From Methylobacter sp. (lineage in GTDB: Bacteria; Pseudomonadota; Gammaproteobacteria; Methylococcales; Methylomonadaceae), in contig JALNYY010000087.1 of the NCBI GenBank assembly GCA_023229605.1, forward strand, positions 1 to 18,159: a DNA stretch of 18,159 nucleotides. Reading direction: 5' to 3'. How positions within the stretch are numbered: the stretch's first letter is position 1; each line of letters starts with the position of its first letter. Made by a program: the position numbers and the translations under genes. This document shows, one piece after another, positions 1 through 6,960 of the stretch. The notes under the pieces are model-generated. The model ran no database searches. It was given only the letters and a program-made list of their open reading frames with translations, and had not been told where the DNA came from.

Positions 1-11
1 GTCCGTACTCG

Positions 12-128
12 TCATTGTAGTTCGAACGGTATACTTAGGCCTAGAGCTTGTATGAATAAGGTTGAACAAGACGAGCATCCTCCGTTTGATCACAACGGGT
101 TGTTATTATTAATTTATGGATATTTATT
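12..128 (+). other. IS110 left-end non-coding region, candidate bridge RNA source
   Basis: IS110-group elements are known to encode a bridge RNA in the non-coding left end, which pairs with target and donor DNA. Here only this stretch is available, because the right end has about two bases after the stop codon. It contains a small hairpin (CCGTT 82-86 and AACGG 94-98, loop of seven) and the palindromes TTCGAA (21-26) and TAGGCCTA (35-42). ACGGTAT at 26-32 is repeated at the right junction (1102-1108). At about 117 bases it is short for a complete bridge RNA, so the RNA may extend into the coding region. No promoter was identified with confidence. Confidence 0.3.
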
Positions 129-1100
129 ATGTATAAAATAGTGGTCGGTGTCGATATTGCCAAACTCAAGTTTGACGTAGCCAGCCTAACGGATGGCAAG
201 TACAAACATAAAACCTTCACCAACGATGAACAAGGCCATGCCGCCTTCCTCAGTTGGTTGCTCACGCTATTTGTCAACGATAAGCCTATGATTTGCATGG
301 AGGCAACCGGGGCTTATAGCGTTCCGTTGGCGGACTACATGATCAGTCAAGGTTACCCTGTCAGTGTAGTTAATCCCGCCAAAATCAAGGCATTTGCCAA
401 CAGCGAGTTGAGCCGAACCAAAACAGATAAGTCGGATGCTAAACTCATCGCTCGTTATGCCTTCACCATGCGACCCTCGCTTTGGACTCCCCCACCTCAA
501 AATATTCGCGTACTGCAAGCCTTAGTACGCCGTGTTGAACATTTACTGGAAATGATTCAAATGGAGCGCAACCGCCAAGATACCGCAGATGCTAATGTCG
601 TTGATTCCATTAAAACCGTCCTGGCAACACTGGAGGCGGAACTGGAAGCGACACGCAAAGCTATTCATGATCATATTGACAACGATCCAGAGCTGAAAAA
701 ACGCCGCGATTTGCTGATTACCATTCCTGGGATTGCTGAGGCTAGCATCGCACATTTACTTGTTGTTCTCAGCGATCATCATGGTTTTACCTCTGCCAAA
801 CAGGTCGTTGCATTCACTGGCCTTGCTCCTCTCTTACGAGAGTCGGGCCAGTGGTCAGGTAAAACACGCATAGCCAAAAACGGTGACGCTACCTTACGGA
901 AGGTTCTGTATATGCCAGCTCTTTCTTCATGGCGACATAACCCCGTCATTCGTGCGTTCTGCCTTCGTCTTAAAGCTAATGGCAAGAATGGTAAAGCCAT
1001 TGCCTGCGCCGCCATGCGTAAGCTCATCCACCTTAGCTTTGCTATCTTAAAATCAGGTGATCCTTTCGACCCCAATTTTGCCTTGCAAAAATTAGTTTAA
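129..1100 (+). CDS. IS110-family transposase (DEDD recombinase)
   Basis: This 323-residue protein is the recombinase of the insertion sequence. The N-terminal RuvC-like DEDD domain opens with VVGVDIAK (D9), followed by MEATG (E58) and RTKTDKSDA (D100, D103), giving the four acidic residues of the family. A helical linker follows at about 130-180. The C-terminal Transposase_20-type domain runs from about 185 (LITIPGI) through VVAFTGLAP and ESG; S239 lies where the catalytic serine of IS110 enzymes is expected. Length is normal for the family (300-350), and no frameshift or stop is seen, so the gene looks intact. The ATG at 129 has only a weak ribosome binding site (GGAT, 118-121), as is common for transposases. 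The stop codon lies two bases before Tn3 sequence resumes. Confidence 0.95.
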   Translation: MYKIVVGVDIAKLKFDVASLTDGKYKHKTFTNDEQGHAAFLSWLLTLFVNDKPMICMEATGAYSVPLADYMISQGYPVSVVNPAKIKAFANSELSRTKTDKSDAKLIARYAFTMRPSLWTPPPQNIRVLQALVRRVEHLLEMIQMERNRQDTADANVVDSIKTVLATLEAELEATRKAIHDHIDNDPELKKRRDLLITIPGIAEASIAHLLVVLSDHHGFTSAKQVVAFTGLAPLLRESGQWSGKTRIAKNGDATLRKVLYMPALSSWRHNPVIRAFCLRLKANGKNGKAIACAAMRKLIHLSFAILKSGDPFDPNFALQKLV

Positions 1101-1102
1101 GA

Positions 1103-1477
1103 CGGTATCTGCTGGAATATATCAGCGACGATGCGCTACGTCAGGTCATTCAGGCGGCGCAAAACAAGTGTGAAGGTTTCAACAACTTTGCTCAGTGGGC
1201 ATATTTCGGATCGGACACCATAGAGGAGAATGTGCGCGAGGATCAGTTGAAGATAATCAAGTACAACCATCTGATTGCCAATCTGATGATTTTCCACAAC
1301 TGCCATACAATGACGCAGGCATTCAAGGAACTGGAAGCGGAGGGGATGAAGTTGACGCCAGAATTGGCAGCTGCGTTTAGTCCATATCGAACGCATCACG
1401 CCAATCGTTTCGGCATGTATGAGCTGCGGGAGCGTGATTTGGAGCCGATTGACTATAGCGTGACGTTCCAAATGTGA
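1103..1477 (+). pseudogene. tnpA: Tn3-family transposase TnpA, C-terminal fragment disrupted by IS110
   Basis: An open frame of 124 codons, without its own start at the left edge, reads RYLLEYIS, KCEGFNNFAQWAYFG, then REDQLKIIKYNHLIANLMIFHN, MTQAFKELEAEG, SPYRTHHANRFGMYEL and ends at a TGA. This order of motifs (YLL-x-YIS, FN/FG block, ED-x-x-K-IKYN-x-x-x-N, SPYRT-x-x-x-NRFG) is the extreme C-terminal catalytic region of Tn3-family transposases. About 850 N-terminal residues should lie upstream of the window; only the three codons at 1-9 are visible before the insertion. The IS110 element breaks the gene, so the Tn3 element is presumably no longer self-mobilising. Codon 1103 joins codon 9 in frame once the insertion is removed. 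Confidence 0.85.
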
Positions 1478-1487
1478 CGAAATGAGG

Positions 1488-1525
1488 GATGTTACTCATT
1501 TACGAAGGAATCCTTACGGTCCCCC
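1488..1525. repeat. Probable Tn3-family terminal inverted repeat (right end)
   Basis: The block begins about 10 bases after the TnpA stop and ends in CGGTCCCCC. Read inward from the outside it starts GGGGGACCGTAAGG. Tn3-family elements carry inverted repeats of about 38 bp beginning GGGG, usually just downstream of tnpA, so place, length and the G-run fit. The partner repeat lies outside the window, so the call cannot be completed here. Confidence 0.45.
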
Positions 1526-1787
1526 TTTCAGCAATCACCTGTTTCGGGGTAGGCGAAGTTCCGGTTTCTGACATCTGTTCTACGGCGCGCTTTTAACTAT
1601 CAAAGCTTTATAGTATTTTGGATGCGTTCAATGTTAATGGGCAGCATAAAAGATTGTATGAGTTTGTGTGTTGATCGGCGTTTTTAATTTTTTGAAGTTA
1701 TTACACGTGGCCGGCATGTTATTTTTGCGATGAAGTCAGCAATTATAAGATTTTCTATGCGCCGATTTAAGGTTAATATCGGGGCTT
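1526..1787 (+). other. Intergenic region upstream of the response-regulator gene
   Basis: No gene is seen. The stretch joins the end of the transposon remnant to the next gene. It contains an imperfect A+T-rich palindrome around AAAGCTTT (1602-1609). A small hairpin (CCGAT 1762-1766 with ATCGG 1778-1782) partly covers GGGG (1781-1784), the likely ribosome binding site of the gene at 1788. No convincing promoter pair was found. Confidence 0.4.
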
Positions 1788-3470
1788 ATGAAACTAAATT
1801 TTGATTCAAAAAATATTCTGGTAATCGAGGATCAGGCGATCATACGAGAAACCATTAAACATATACTGTATTCGTTGGGTGCACGGCATATCGTTGAAGC
1901 GGGAACCGGCATAAATGGAATAGTTGAGATGAGACGCTGTCAATTCGATATTGTTCTTTGCGATTATAATCTTGGTGATGGGAAAAATGGGCAGCAGGTT
2001 CTTGAAGAAGCAAAATATTTAAAGCTGCTGCCGTTTAACACCGTTTTTATAATGATTACCATTGAGCATAGCAAGAGCATGGTGCTTAGCGCTCTTGACT
2101 GCAAGCCAGATGATTATCTGATAAAACCCTTTAACCGGCTGCAGCTGTCAACCCGGATCGAGCGCTGTATTGTCCGTAAGGAATATCTTGCCAGTATTGA
2201 ACGCGAAATAGATATGGGCAATATTTACCAGGCGATACAAAACTGTGAAAAGTTGCTTCAGCAGGGTAATAAAAAAACGCACTTACATGTATTAAAAATC
2301 CGCGCCGAATTAGCCCTTATAATCAGGGACTTCAAGGCAGCCAAAAGAGTCTATCAGGAAATACTGCAAGAAAGGGATCTGCCCTGGGCTAAATTGGGTC
2401 TGATTGTTATCCTCTTTTCTGACGGACATTATGATCAGGCTGTTGAGTCTCTTAAACAGTTCATCGAGCAATATCCTATGATGTTGGAAGCTTATGACTG
2501 GCTGGCAAAATCGTATGAAGCTTTGGGGGATAATGAGGAAGCGTTAGCTGTGCTTAACCGGGCGATTGATATTTCGCCTCAAACTATCTTAAGGCAGCAG
2601 CGACTGGCCTTGTTGGCGGATAAAACCGAAAATATTGAAATTGCAAAAAAAGCCTATAAAGCAGCCGTTAATTTAGGCAAACATTCTGTGTATGGGTCAT
2701 CCAGCGATTTTTCAGGTTTGGCCAAAGCTCATTTAAAGTCCGACTCAGCCTGTGATGCGTTAAAAATATTGAATGAGATGAACAAGAGTTTTTTTAATGA
2801 TCCAGATTCAAGGCTTAGAGCGGCAATATTGGAAATCGAGATTCAAAAAGCAAAAAATAACGGCGTAGTGGCGGAGAAGCCTTATGAAAAAGCATTTAAA
2901 TTACATGAGCAATTTGGTAAACAAATATCCAGAGAATTGCGTTTGGAAGTGGCAATGATCAGTCATCTGAGCGGAGCAAGTGAAGTTACGGATGATATTC
3001 TTGAGGATTTAATTAAAACCAATATTGACGATAAAAGTTTTATCGCTGATATCGACAAAATGTGCGGCGATGTTATTGGAAATAATTACGCAGGACGTTT
3101 GATTGCCCGGATAAAACAGGAATTGGTTGGCATTAACGATAAGGGCGTCAATTTATTTAAGGAGGGCAAGATTGAAGAGGCTCTTGCCGTTTTTGAAGAT
3201 GCTATAGAAAAAATGCCTAAGAACCAGGCTATCACTTTAAATATGCTGAAAGTCATTATTTATGACCTGAAAACATCCAAACCCAATCCTAAGAAATCCA
3301 TGCTGGTTCAGTCTTATATCAATAAAGCCATTCAAATAGGCATTTCACACGACCAAATTGGCAGTATTCAATTGGAATTGGATAATCTTCAATACACATC
3401 CATCAACCTAAAAACCAAAATCCGTGACAAAAACGTAGAGGAAAACTATCAGCTTGAAAGTCACTCATAA
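1788..3470 (+). CDS. Response regulator with TPR repeats (REC-TPR, VieB-like layout)
   Basis: This 560-residue cytoplasmic protein has an N-terminal receiver domain (about 9-130): acidic pair E14/D15, phospho-acceptor D59 in LCDYNLGDG, T91 in MITIE, and K113 in the IKPF motif. All receiver residues needed for phosphorylation are present. The rest is helical, with TPR-like units, clearest at about 205-275 (YDQAVESLKQFIEQYP, EALAVLNRAIDISPQ) and again near 455-485 (GKIEEALAVFEDAIEKMP). There is no HTH, GGDEF, EAL or HD domain, so output is probably by protein contact. The layout matches VieB of Vibrio cholerae, a REC-TPR regulator of a phosphorelay. No histidine kinase is adjacent. Start chosen at the ATG preceded by GGGG (1781-1784). 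The partner is unknown. Confidence 0.88.
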   Translation: MKLNFDSKNILVIEDQAIIRETIKHILYSLGARHIVEAGTGINGIVEMRRCQFDIVLCDYNLGDGKNGQQVLEEAKYLKLLPFNTVFIMITIEHSKSMVLSALDCKPDDYLIKPFNRLQLSTRIERCIVRKEYLASIEREIDMGNIYQAIQNCEKLLQQGNKKTHLHVLKIRAELALIIRDFKAAKRVYQEILQERDLPWAKLGLIVILFSDGHYDQAVESLKQFIEQYPMMLEAYDWLAKSYEALGDNEEALAVLNRAIDISPQTILRQQRLALLADKTENIEIAKKAYKAAVNLGKHSVYGSSSDFSGLAKAHLKSDSACDALKILNEMNKSFFNDPDSRLRAAILEIEIQKAKNNGVVAEKPYEKAFKLHEQFGKQISRELRLEVAMISHLSGASEVTDDILEDLIKTNIDDKSFIADIDKMCGDVIGNNYAGRLIARIKQELVGINDKGVNLFKEGKIEEALAVFEDAIEKMPKNQAITLNMLKVIIYDLKTSKPNPKKSMLVQSYINKAIQIGISHDQIGSIQLELDNLQYTSINLKTKIRDKNVEENYQLESHS

Positions 3471-3550
3471 GATGAATGTCAGATAGAATATGCTTGATTT
3501 GGGCTTATTTACTGAGTGAATGGACGGGACGAAGTGCGGGGAGGGTGCAT

Positions 3551-3573
3551 GCCGGGCAGACAATCCGCCCGGC
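3551..3573 (+). terminator. Hairpin between convergent genes, probable terminator
   Basis: A perfect 7-bp GC stem, GCCGGGC (3551-3557) and GCCCGGC (3567-3573), with a nine-base loop, lies in the 115-base gap between the convergent response-regulator and EF-G genes. On the plus strand it is followed by T-rich sequence (3577-3599, inside the EF-G gene end), so it best suits the plus-strand transcript. The minus-strand side has no T-run. It could also be a REP-like palindrome. Confidence 0.6.
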
Positions 3574-3585
3574 GTACCTTTTAAC

Positions 3586-5670
3586 TTATTTCTTTTTGTT
3601 GCGTTCGTTCACTTCTTTGATAACTTCGTCCGCCACGTTTTTCGGGCACGGCAAATAGTGCGAGAATTCCATGGAGAACTGACCGCGACCGGAGGTCATG
3701 GTGCGTAAGTCGCCGATGTAACCGAACATTTCGCTCAGAGGCACATCTGATTTGATGCGTACGCCGGTTACACCTGCATCCTGAGATTTGATCATGCCGC
3801 GGCGACGGTTAAGGTCACCGATGACATCACCCACATGATCGGATGGCGTGAAAGTATCAACTTTCATGATCGGCTCGATCAATTGCGGACCTGCTTTAGG
3901 AATAGACTGACGGAATGCCGCTTTTGCAGCAATTTCAAACGCAATCGCAGATGAGTCAACCGCGTGGAACGCACCGTCGGTTAAGATAACTTTAAAGTCC
4001 AAGCAAGGGAATCCGGCCAGAACGCCTTTATCCAACATGCTCTTAAAGCCTTTTTCAACCGCAGGCCAGTATTCGCGCGGTACGTTACCGCCGGTAACCG
4101 CTGATTCAAAGACAAAACCGCTGCCTGGCTCGCCTGGCTCGATAATGTAGTTGATCTTGCCGTATTGGCCTGAACCGCCTGATTGCTTTTTGTGGGTGTA
4201 TTCGTCTTCAACCGGTTTAGTGATGGTTTCGCGGTAGGCCACTTGGGGCTTGCCGACGATAACGTCAACGCCGTGGGTACGTTTCAGGATGTCGACCTTA
4301 ATGTCAAGATGCAGTTCGCCCATGCCTTTAAGAATGGTTTCGCCGCTGTCTTCATCGGTCTCAACGTGGAAAGAAGGATCTTCCTGAATCATTTTGCCCA
4401 GCGCGATACCCATTTTTTCGGAAGCCGCTTTGTCTTTCGGTGAAATCGCCAATGAGATAACGGGATCAGGGAAGACCATCGGCTCCAATGTGGCCGGATA
4501 TTTAGGATCGCACAGCGTGTGGCCGGTTTGCACGTTCTTCATGCCCAGTACCGCAACAATATCACCCGCTTGAGCGGAATCAAGTTCATTACGGGCATCT
4601 GCGTGCATTTCCACAATACGGCCGATACGTTCGGTTTTTCCGGTGAAGGTATTGAGTACCGAAGTGCCTTTTTCCAGTTTACCGGAGTAAATGCGCAGGA
4701 ACGTCAACGCGCCAAAGCGGTCATCCATGATTTTAAATGCCAACGCGCGTAGCGGTTTGTCGGCATCGACGATAGCAAAGTTGCCTGTCGGGTTACCTTC
4801 CAAATCAACTTCAGGCTGAGGTTTAACTTCTGTCGGGCAAGGCAGGTAATCGACAACGCCGTCAAGTACCAGCTGCACGCCTTTGTTTTTGAAAGACGAG
4901 CCGCAGAAAGTCGGGAAGAAATCCAGGTTAATCGTACCTTTGCGGATACAACGCTTGATAGTGTCGATGTCGGGTTCTTCGCCTTCAAGATATTTTTCCA
5001 TGACATCGTCATACTGATCGGCAACCTGGTCGATCATTTTTTCGCGCCATTTTTCGGCATCAGCTACCATGTCGGCAGGGATGTCTTTGATTTCGTAGTT
5101 CATTGGATCGCCGGAATCATCCCATATCCAAGCTTTGCGAGTCAGCAGATCAACTACGCCGGAGAATTGGTCTTCAGTACCGATAGGCAAGGTCATGACC
5201 AACGGCACGGCGCCGAGCACCTCTTCAACTTGTTTAACCACGCGGTAGAAGTCAGCGCCGATGCGATCCAGTTTGTTGATATAGATGACTCGGGCTACTT
5301 CAGAATCGTTGGCATAACGCCAGTTGGTTTCCGATTGGGGTTCTACGCCGCCTGAGCCGCAGAAAACGCCGATACCGCCGTCAAGAACTTTCAGTGAACG
5401 ATAAACTTCAATAGTAAAGTCAACGTGCCCCGGGGTGTCGATGATATTGAAGCGGTAGTCTTTCCAGAAACAAGTAGTCGCAGCAGACTGAATGGTGATG
5501 CCACGCTCCTGCTCCTGTTCCATGAAGTCTGTGGTTGCCGCGCCATCGTGTACTTCGCCGATTTTGTGGATTTTACCGGTAAGTTTTAAAATCCGCTCGG
5601 TGGTCGTTGTTTTACCGGCATCGACGTGAGCGAAGATGCCAATGTTTCTGTAATGCGCTAAATCTGTCAT
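3586..5670 (-). CDS. fusA: Elongation factor G, second-type paralogue (EF-G2-like)
   Basis: This 694-residue translational GTPase drives ribosomal translocation. The GTP-binding motifs are G1 AHVDAGKT (14-21), G2 around RGITI (56-60), G3 DTPGH (78-82), G4 NKLD (132-135) and a G5-like GSSFKNKG. Domains II to V follow, including the domain IV block with YRETITKPVEDEYTHKKQSGG and a C-terminal YLPCPKNVADEVI. Length is normal. The stretch VFCGSGGVEPQSETNWRYAN and NKLDRIGADF differ from the str-operon EF-G (VFDAVAGVEPQSETVWRQA, NKMDR) and resemble the second EF-G seen in Vibrio and relatives. It stands alone, without rpsL, rpsG or tuf. The start ATG has a modest AGAG site about eight bases upstream. 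Whether it is the organism's main EF-G cannot be told from this window. Confidence 0.93.
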   Translation of the reverse strand: MTDLAHYRNIGIFAHVDAGKTTTTERILKLTGKIHKIGEVHDGAATTDFMEQEQERGITIQSAATTCFWKDYRFNIIDTPGHVDFTIEVYRSLKVLDGGIGVFCGSGGVEPQSETNWRYANDSEVARVIYINKLDRIGADFYRVVKQVEEVLGAVPLVMTLPIGTEDQFSGVVDLLTRKAWIWDDSGDPMNYEIKDIPADMVADAEKWREKMIDQVADQYDDVMEKYLEGEEPDIDTIKRCIRKGTINLDFFPTFCGSSFKNKGVQLVLDGVVDYLPCPTEVKPQPEVDLEGNPTGNFAIVDADKPLRALAFKIMDDRFGALTFLRIYSGKLEKGTSVLNTFTGKTERIGRIVEMHADARNELDSAQAGDIVAVLGMKNVQTGHTLCDPKYPATLEPMVFPDPVISLAISPKDKAASEKMGIALGKMIQEDPSFHVETDEDSGETILKGMGELHLDIKVDILKRTHGVDVIVGKPQVAYRETITKPVEDEYTHKKQSGGSGQYGKINYIIEPGEPGSGFVFESAVTGGNVPREYWPAVEKGFKSMLDKGVLAGFPCLDFKVILTDGAFHAVDSSAIAFEIAAKAAFRQSIPKAGPQLIEPIMKVDTFTPSDHVGDVIGDLNRRRGMIKSQDAGVTGVRIKSDVPLSEMFGYIGDLRTMTSGRGQFSMEFSHYLPCPKNVADEVIKEVNERNKKK

Positions 5671-5705
5671 GTTTTTACTCTAAAGTTGGGCATAAAAAAC
5701 TTTTT

Positions 5706-5912
5706 TGGTGACCGCTCTCGGTAGGCGATCAATCTATGAACGCTTACTGAGGACTCGTACCGGGGCAATGGGCTACATACCATAACCGCAGTCACACAAC
5801 CTAAGACCGCGGTGGCGGTAGCCATCGGAGTGGATGAAATGCGTCGGATACAGGCAGGTAGCTCAAAGCCGAGTGAGGTGCATTTATTGGGGTCACCATC
5901 GCTGCTCACTCG
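5706..5912 (-). promoter_or_regulatory. Candidate structured 5' leader of the EF-G gene, with competing pairings
   Basis: This stretch ends 35 bases before the EF-G start codon and is rich in complementary segments. TGGTGACC (5706-5713) pairs perfectly with GGTCACCA (5891-5898) and would close a structure of about 190 bases. Just inside it, CTCTCGG (5715-5721) pairs with CCGAGTGAG (5869-5877) across a two-base bulge. A central hairpin joins GGCTAC (5771-5776) to GTAGCC (5818-5823) and ACCGC (5785-5789) to GCGGT (5809-5813). An alternative, CGAGTGAG (5870-5877) with CTCACTCG (5905-5912), is perfect and incompatible with the outer pairing. I match it to no known riboswitch or small RNA. Transcription from the minus strand is inferred from position; a plus-strand RNA or a palindromic mobile element remains possible. 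Confidence 0.45.
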
Positions 5913-5932
5913 TCCAGCTTCGAAAGTCGGCT

Positions 5933-5938
5933 ATTTTA
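5933..5938 (-). promoter_or_regulatory. Possible -10 box for the EF-G transcript
   Basis: On the minus strand this reads TAAAAT and would start transcription near 5926, just before the first paired segment of the structured region. The nearest -35-like sequence (TTTACA, 5952-5957) is only 13 bases away, which is too close, so the promoter is weakly supported. Confidence 0.25.
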
Positions 5939-6400
5939 ACCTAAAAAACTTTGTAAAAACATAGAAAACCCATGTGTTATGTTGTTGTAATACAAAATGG
6001 CCGGATCAATATTGGTTATTTAATGTCAATTCTTGAATAAGGACAAGCCCGGAAGCTTGGCGGCACTGTCCCAATCGTTTTCAGATGTGTGAAGATGGGC
6101 TGCGCTATGCCTGTATATTTTGCAGCAATAGTCCCGGCATTGTTGATCGCCAAAGGCGGGCATAGGACATTATTTTATCTGCAAATAAAGTTATTAGAGG
6201 TAAAGGTAGTGGGTTCTGGTTATTGTGTTTGTACGGAAGCGGCATTTGAAAACGCTACGGCGGGATGTTGCGTAAAACCGGTGAAAATGGCGATTTATTT
6301 ATATAATAGTCAATTGGTCTATCACTAAACTGCCGTAAAACAGCTATATTTACTGACATGTTATTGTAGAATAGCCGGTTAAAAACAGGGGCTCCAGATT
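5939..6400. other. Gene-poor divergent intergenic region
   Basis: About 460 bases between the leader of the minus-strand EF-G gene and the plus-strand CBS gene. It is A+T-rich with no recognisable coding region; a 79-codon frame at 6089 resembles no protein family and lacks a ribosome binding site. It should hold the promoters of both flanking genes, but I could not place them confidently. Nothing repetitive or RNA-like was recognised. Confidence 0.4.
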
Positions 6401-6811
6401 ATGATTATCGCTGATATTATGACCTCCAATCCGGTTACGGTTAATAGGGATACCGAGCTGTTTGAGATCAAAGAGATTTTTGATCACGTCTACTTTCATC
6501 ATCTGCTGGTTGAAAATGAATCTGACAGCACTTTTGTCGGGGTTATTTCGGATCGTGATTTGTTGAAAGCTTTAAGCCCTTATATTCAAACGGCCGCAGA
6601 AACCCTACGCGACAAAGAAACTTTAAAAAAACGCGCCCATCAGATCATGTCACGCCAGGTTGACACCGTAACACCGGTAACTGATTGCAACGTTGTGTTA
6701 CAAAAAATGTTGGATGCAGATATATCCTGCATGCCTGTTGTTGGCGGCGACAAGGTTATTCTGGGTATAGTTATCTGGAAAGACTTCTTAAAACACTATT
6801 TAAAACAGTAA
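6401..6811 (+). CDS. CBS-domain pair protein
   Basis: This 136-residue protein consists almost entirely of two CBS motifs. CBS1 spans about residues 4-60 (IMTSNPVTVNRDTELFEIKEIF, then VGVISDRDLLKAL), and CBS2 about 80-134 (IMSRQVDTVTPVTDCNVVLQKM, MPVVGGDKVILGIVIWKDFL). A CBS pair (Bateman module) typically binds adenosine nucleotides or related ligands and senses energy state. With no fused effector domain, it probably acts on a partner protein. It is cytoplasmic, with no signal or membrane segment. The start is supported by AGGGG (6387-6391) nine bases upstream of the ATG. It is followed 149 bases later by the HDOD-GAF gene on the same strand, but a shared operon is not shown. Ligand and target are unknown. 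Confidence 0.85.
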   Translation: MIIADIMTSNPVTVNRDTELFEIKEIFDHVYFHHLLVENESDSTFVGVISDRDLLKALSPYIQTAAETLRDKETLKKRAHQIMSRQVDTVTPVTDCNVVLQKMLDADISCMPVVGGDKVILGIVIWKDFLKHYLKQ

Positions 6812-6960
6812 TAGCCCCAAAACCATAAACGTCCCGTTATGAAACACGGTTAGCGTGATGGTCTGGATCGGTAAGGGAAATAACAAATTGTGTCTTAGTC
6901 ATACATGAGTAGATGTCACTTTTTTGGCAAGGCTTAAGGTATTTACAGGTAAAAAAATAG

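Larger units (their letters stand above)
10..1102 (+). mobile_element. IS110-family insertion sequence inserted in a Tn3-family transposase gene
   Basis: The ends are deduced from the interrupted host frame. Positions 1-9 read Val-Arg-Thr in frame 1, and from 1103 the sequence reads RYLLEYISDDALRQ. Joined, they give the VRT-x-YLL-x-YIS stretch usual in the C-terminal part of Tn3-family TnpA. The element therefore occupies about 10-1102, plus or minus 2 bases, with CG present at both junctions (10-11 and 1103-1104). It holds one transposase gene, about 117 bases of left non-coding DNA and almost no right non-coding DNA. IS110 elements usually lack conventional terminal inverted repeats, and none is evident here. 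The family call is firm; the exact ends are inferred. Confidence 0.65.

Noticed and set aside
1596..1614. A+T-rich palindrome around AAAGCTTT as an operator.
   Set aside because: The outer arms match only with a bulge, and no regulator or promoter context supports it.
5667..5909. An 80-codon minus-strand frame over the structured region upstream of the EF-G gene.
   Set aside because: The composition looks arbitrary, there is no ribosome binding site, and the segment is better explained by its many complementary blocks.
5706..5912. Interpretation of this region as 6S RNA, RNase P RNA, tmRNA, SRP RNA or a cobalamin riboswitch.
   Set aside because: None of the conserved core sequences of those RNAs is present on either strand.
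6089..6328. A 79-codon plus-strand frame in the gap before the first CBS gene.
   Set aside because: It resembles no protein family, has no ribosome binding site, and its sequence is unlike its neighbours; probably chance.
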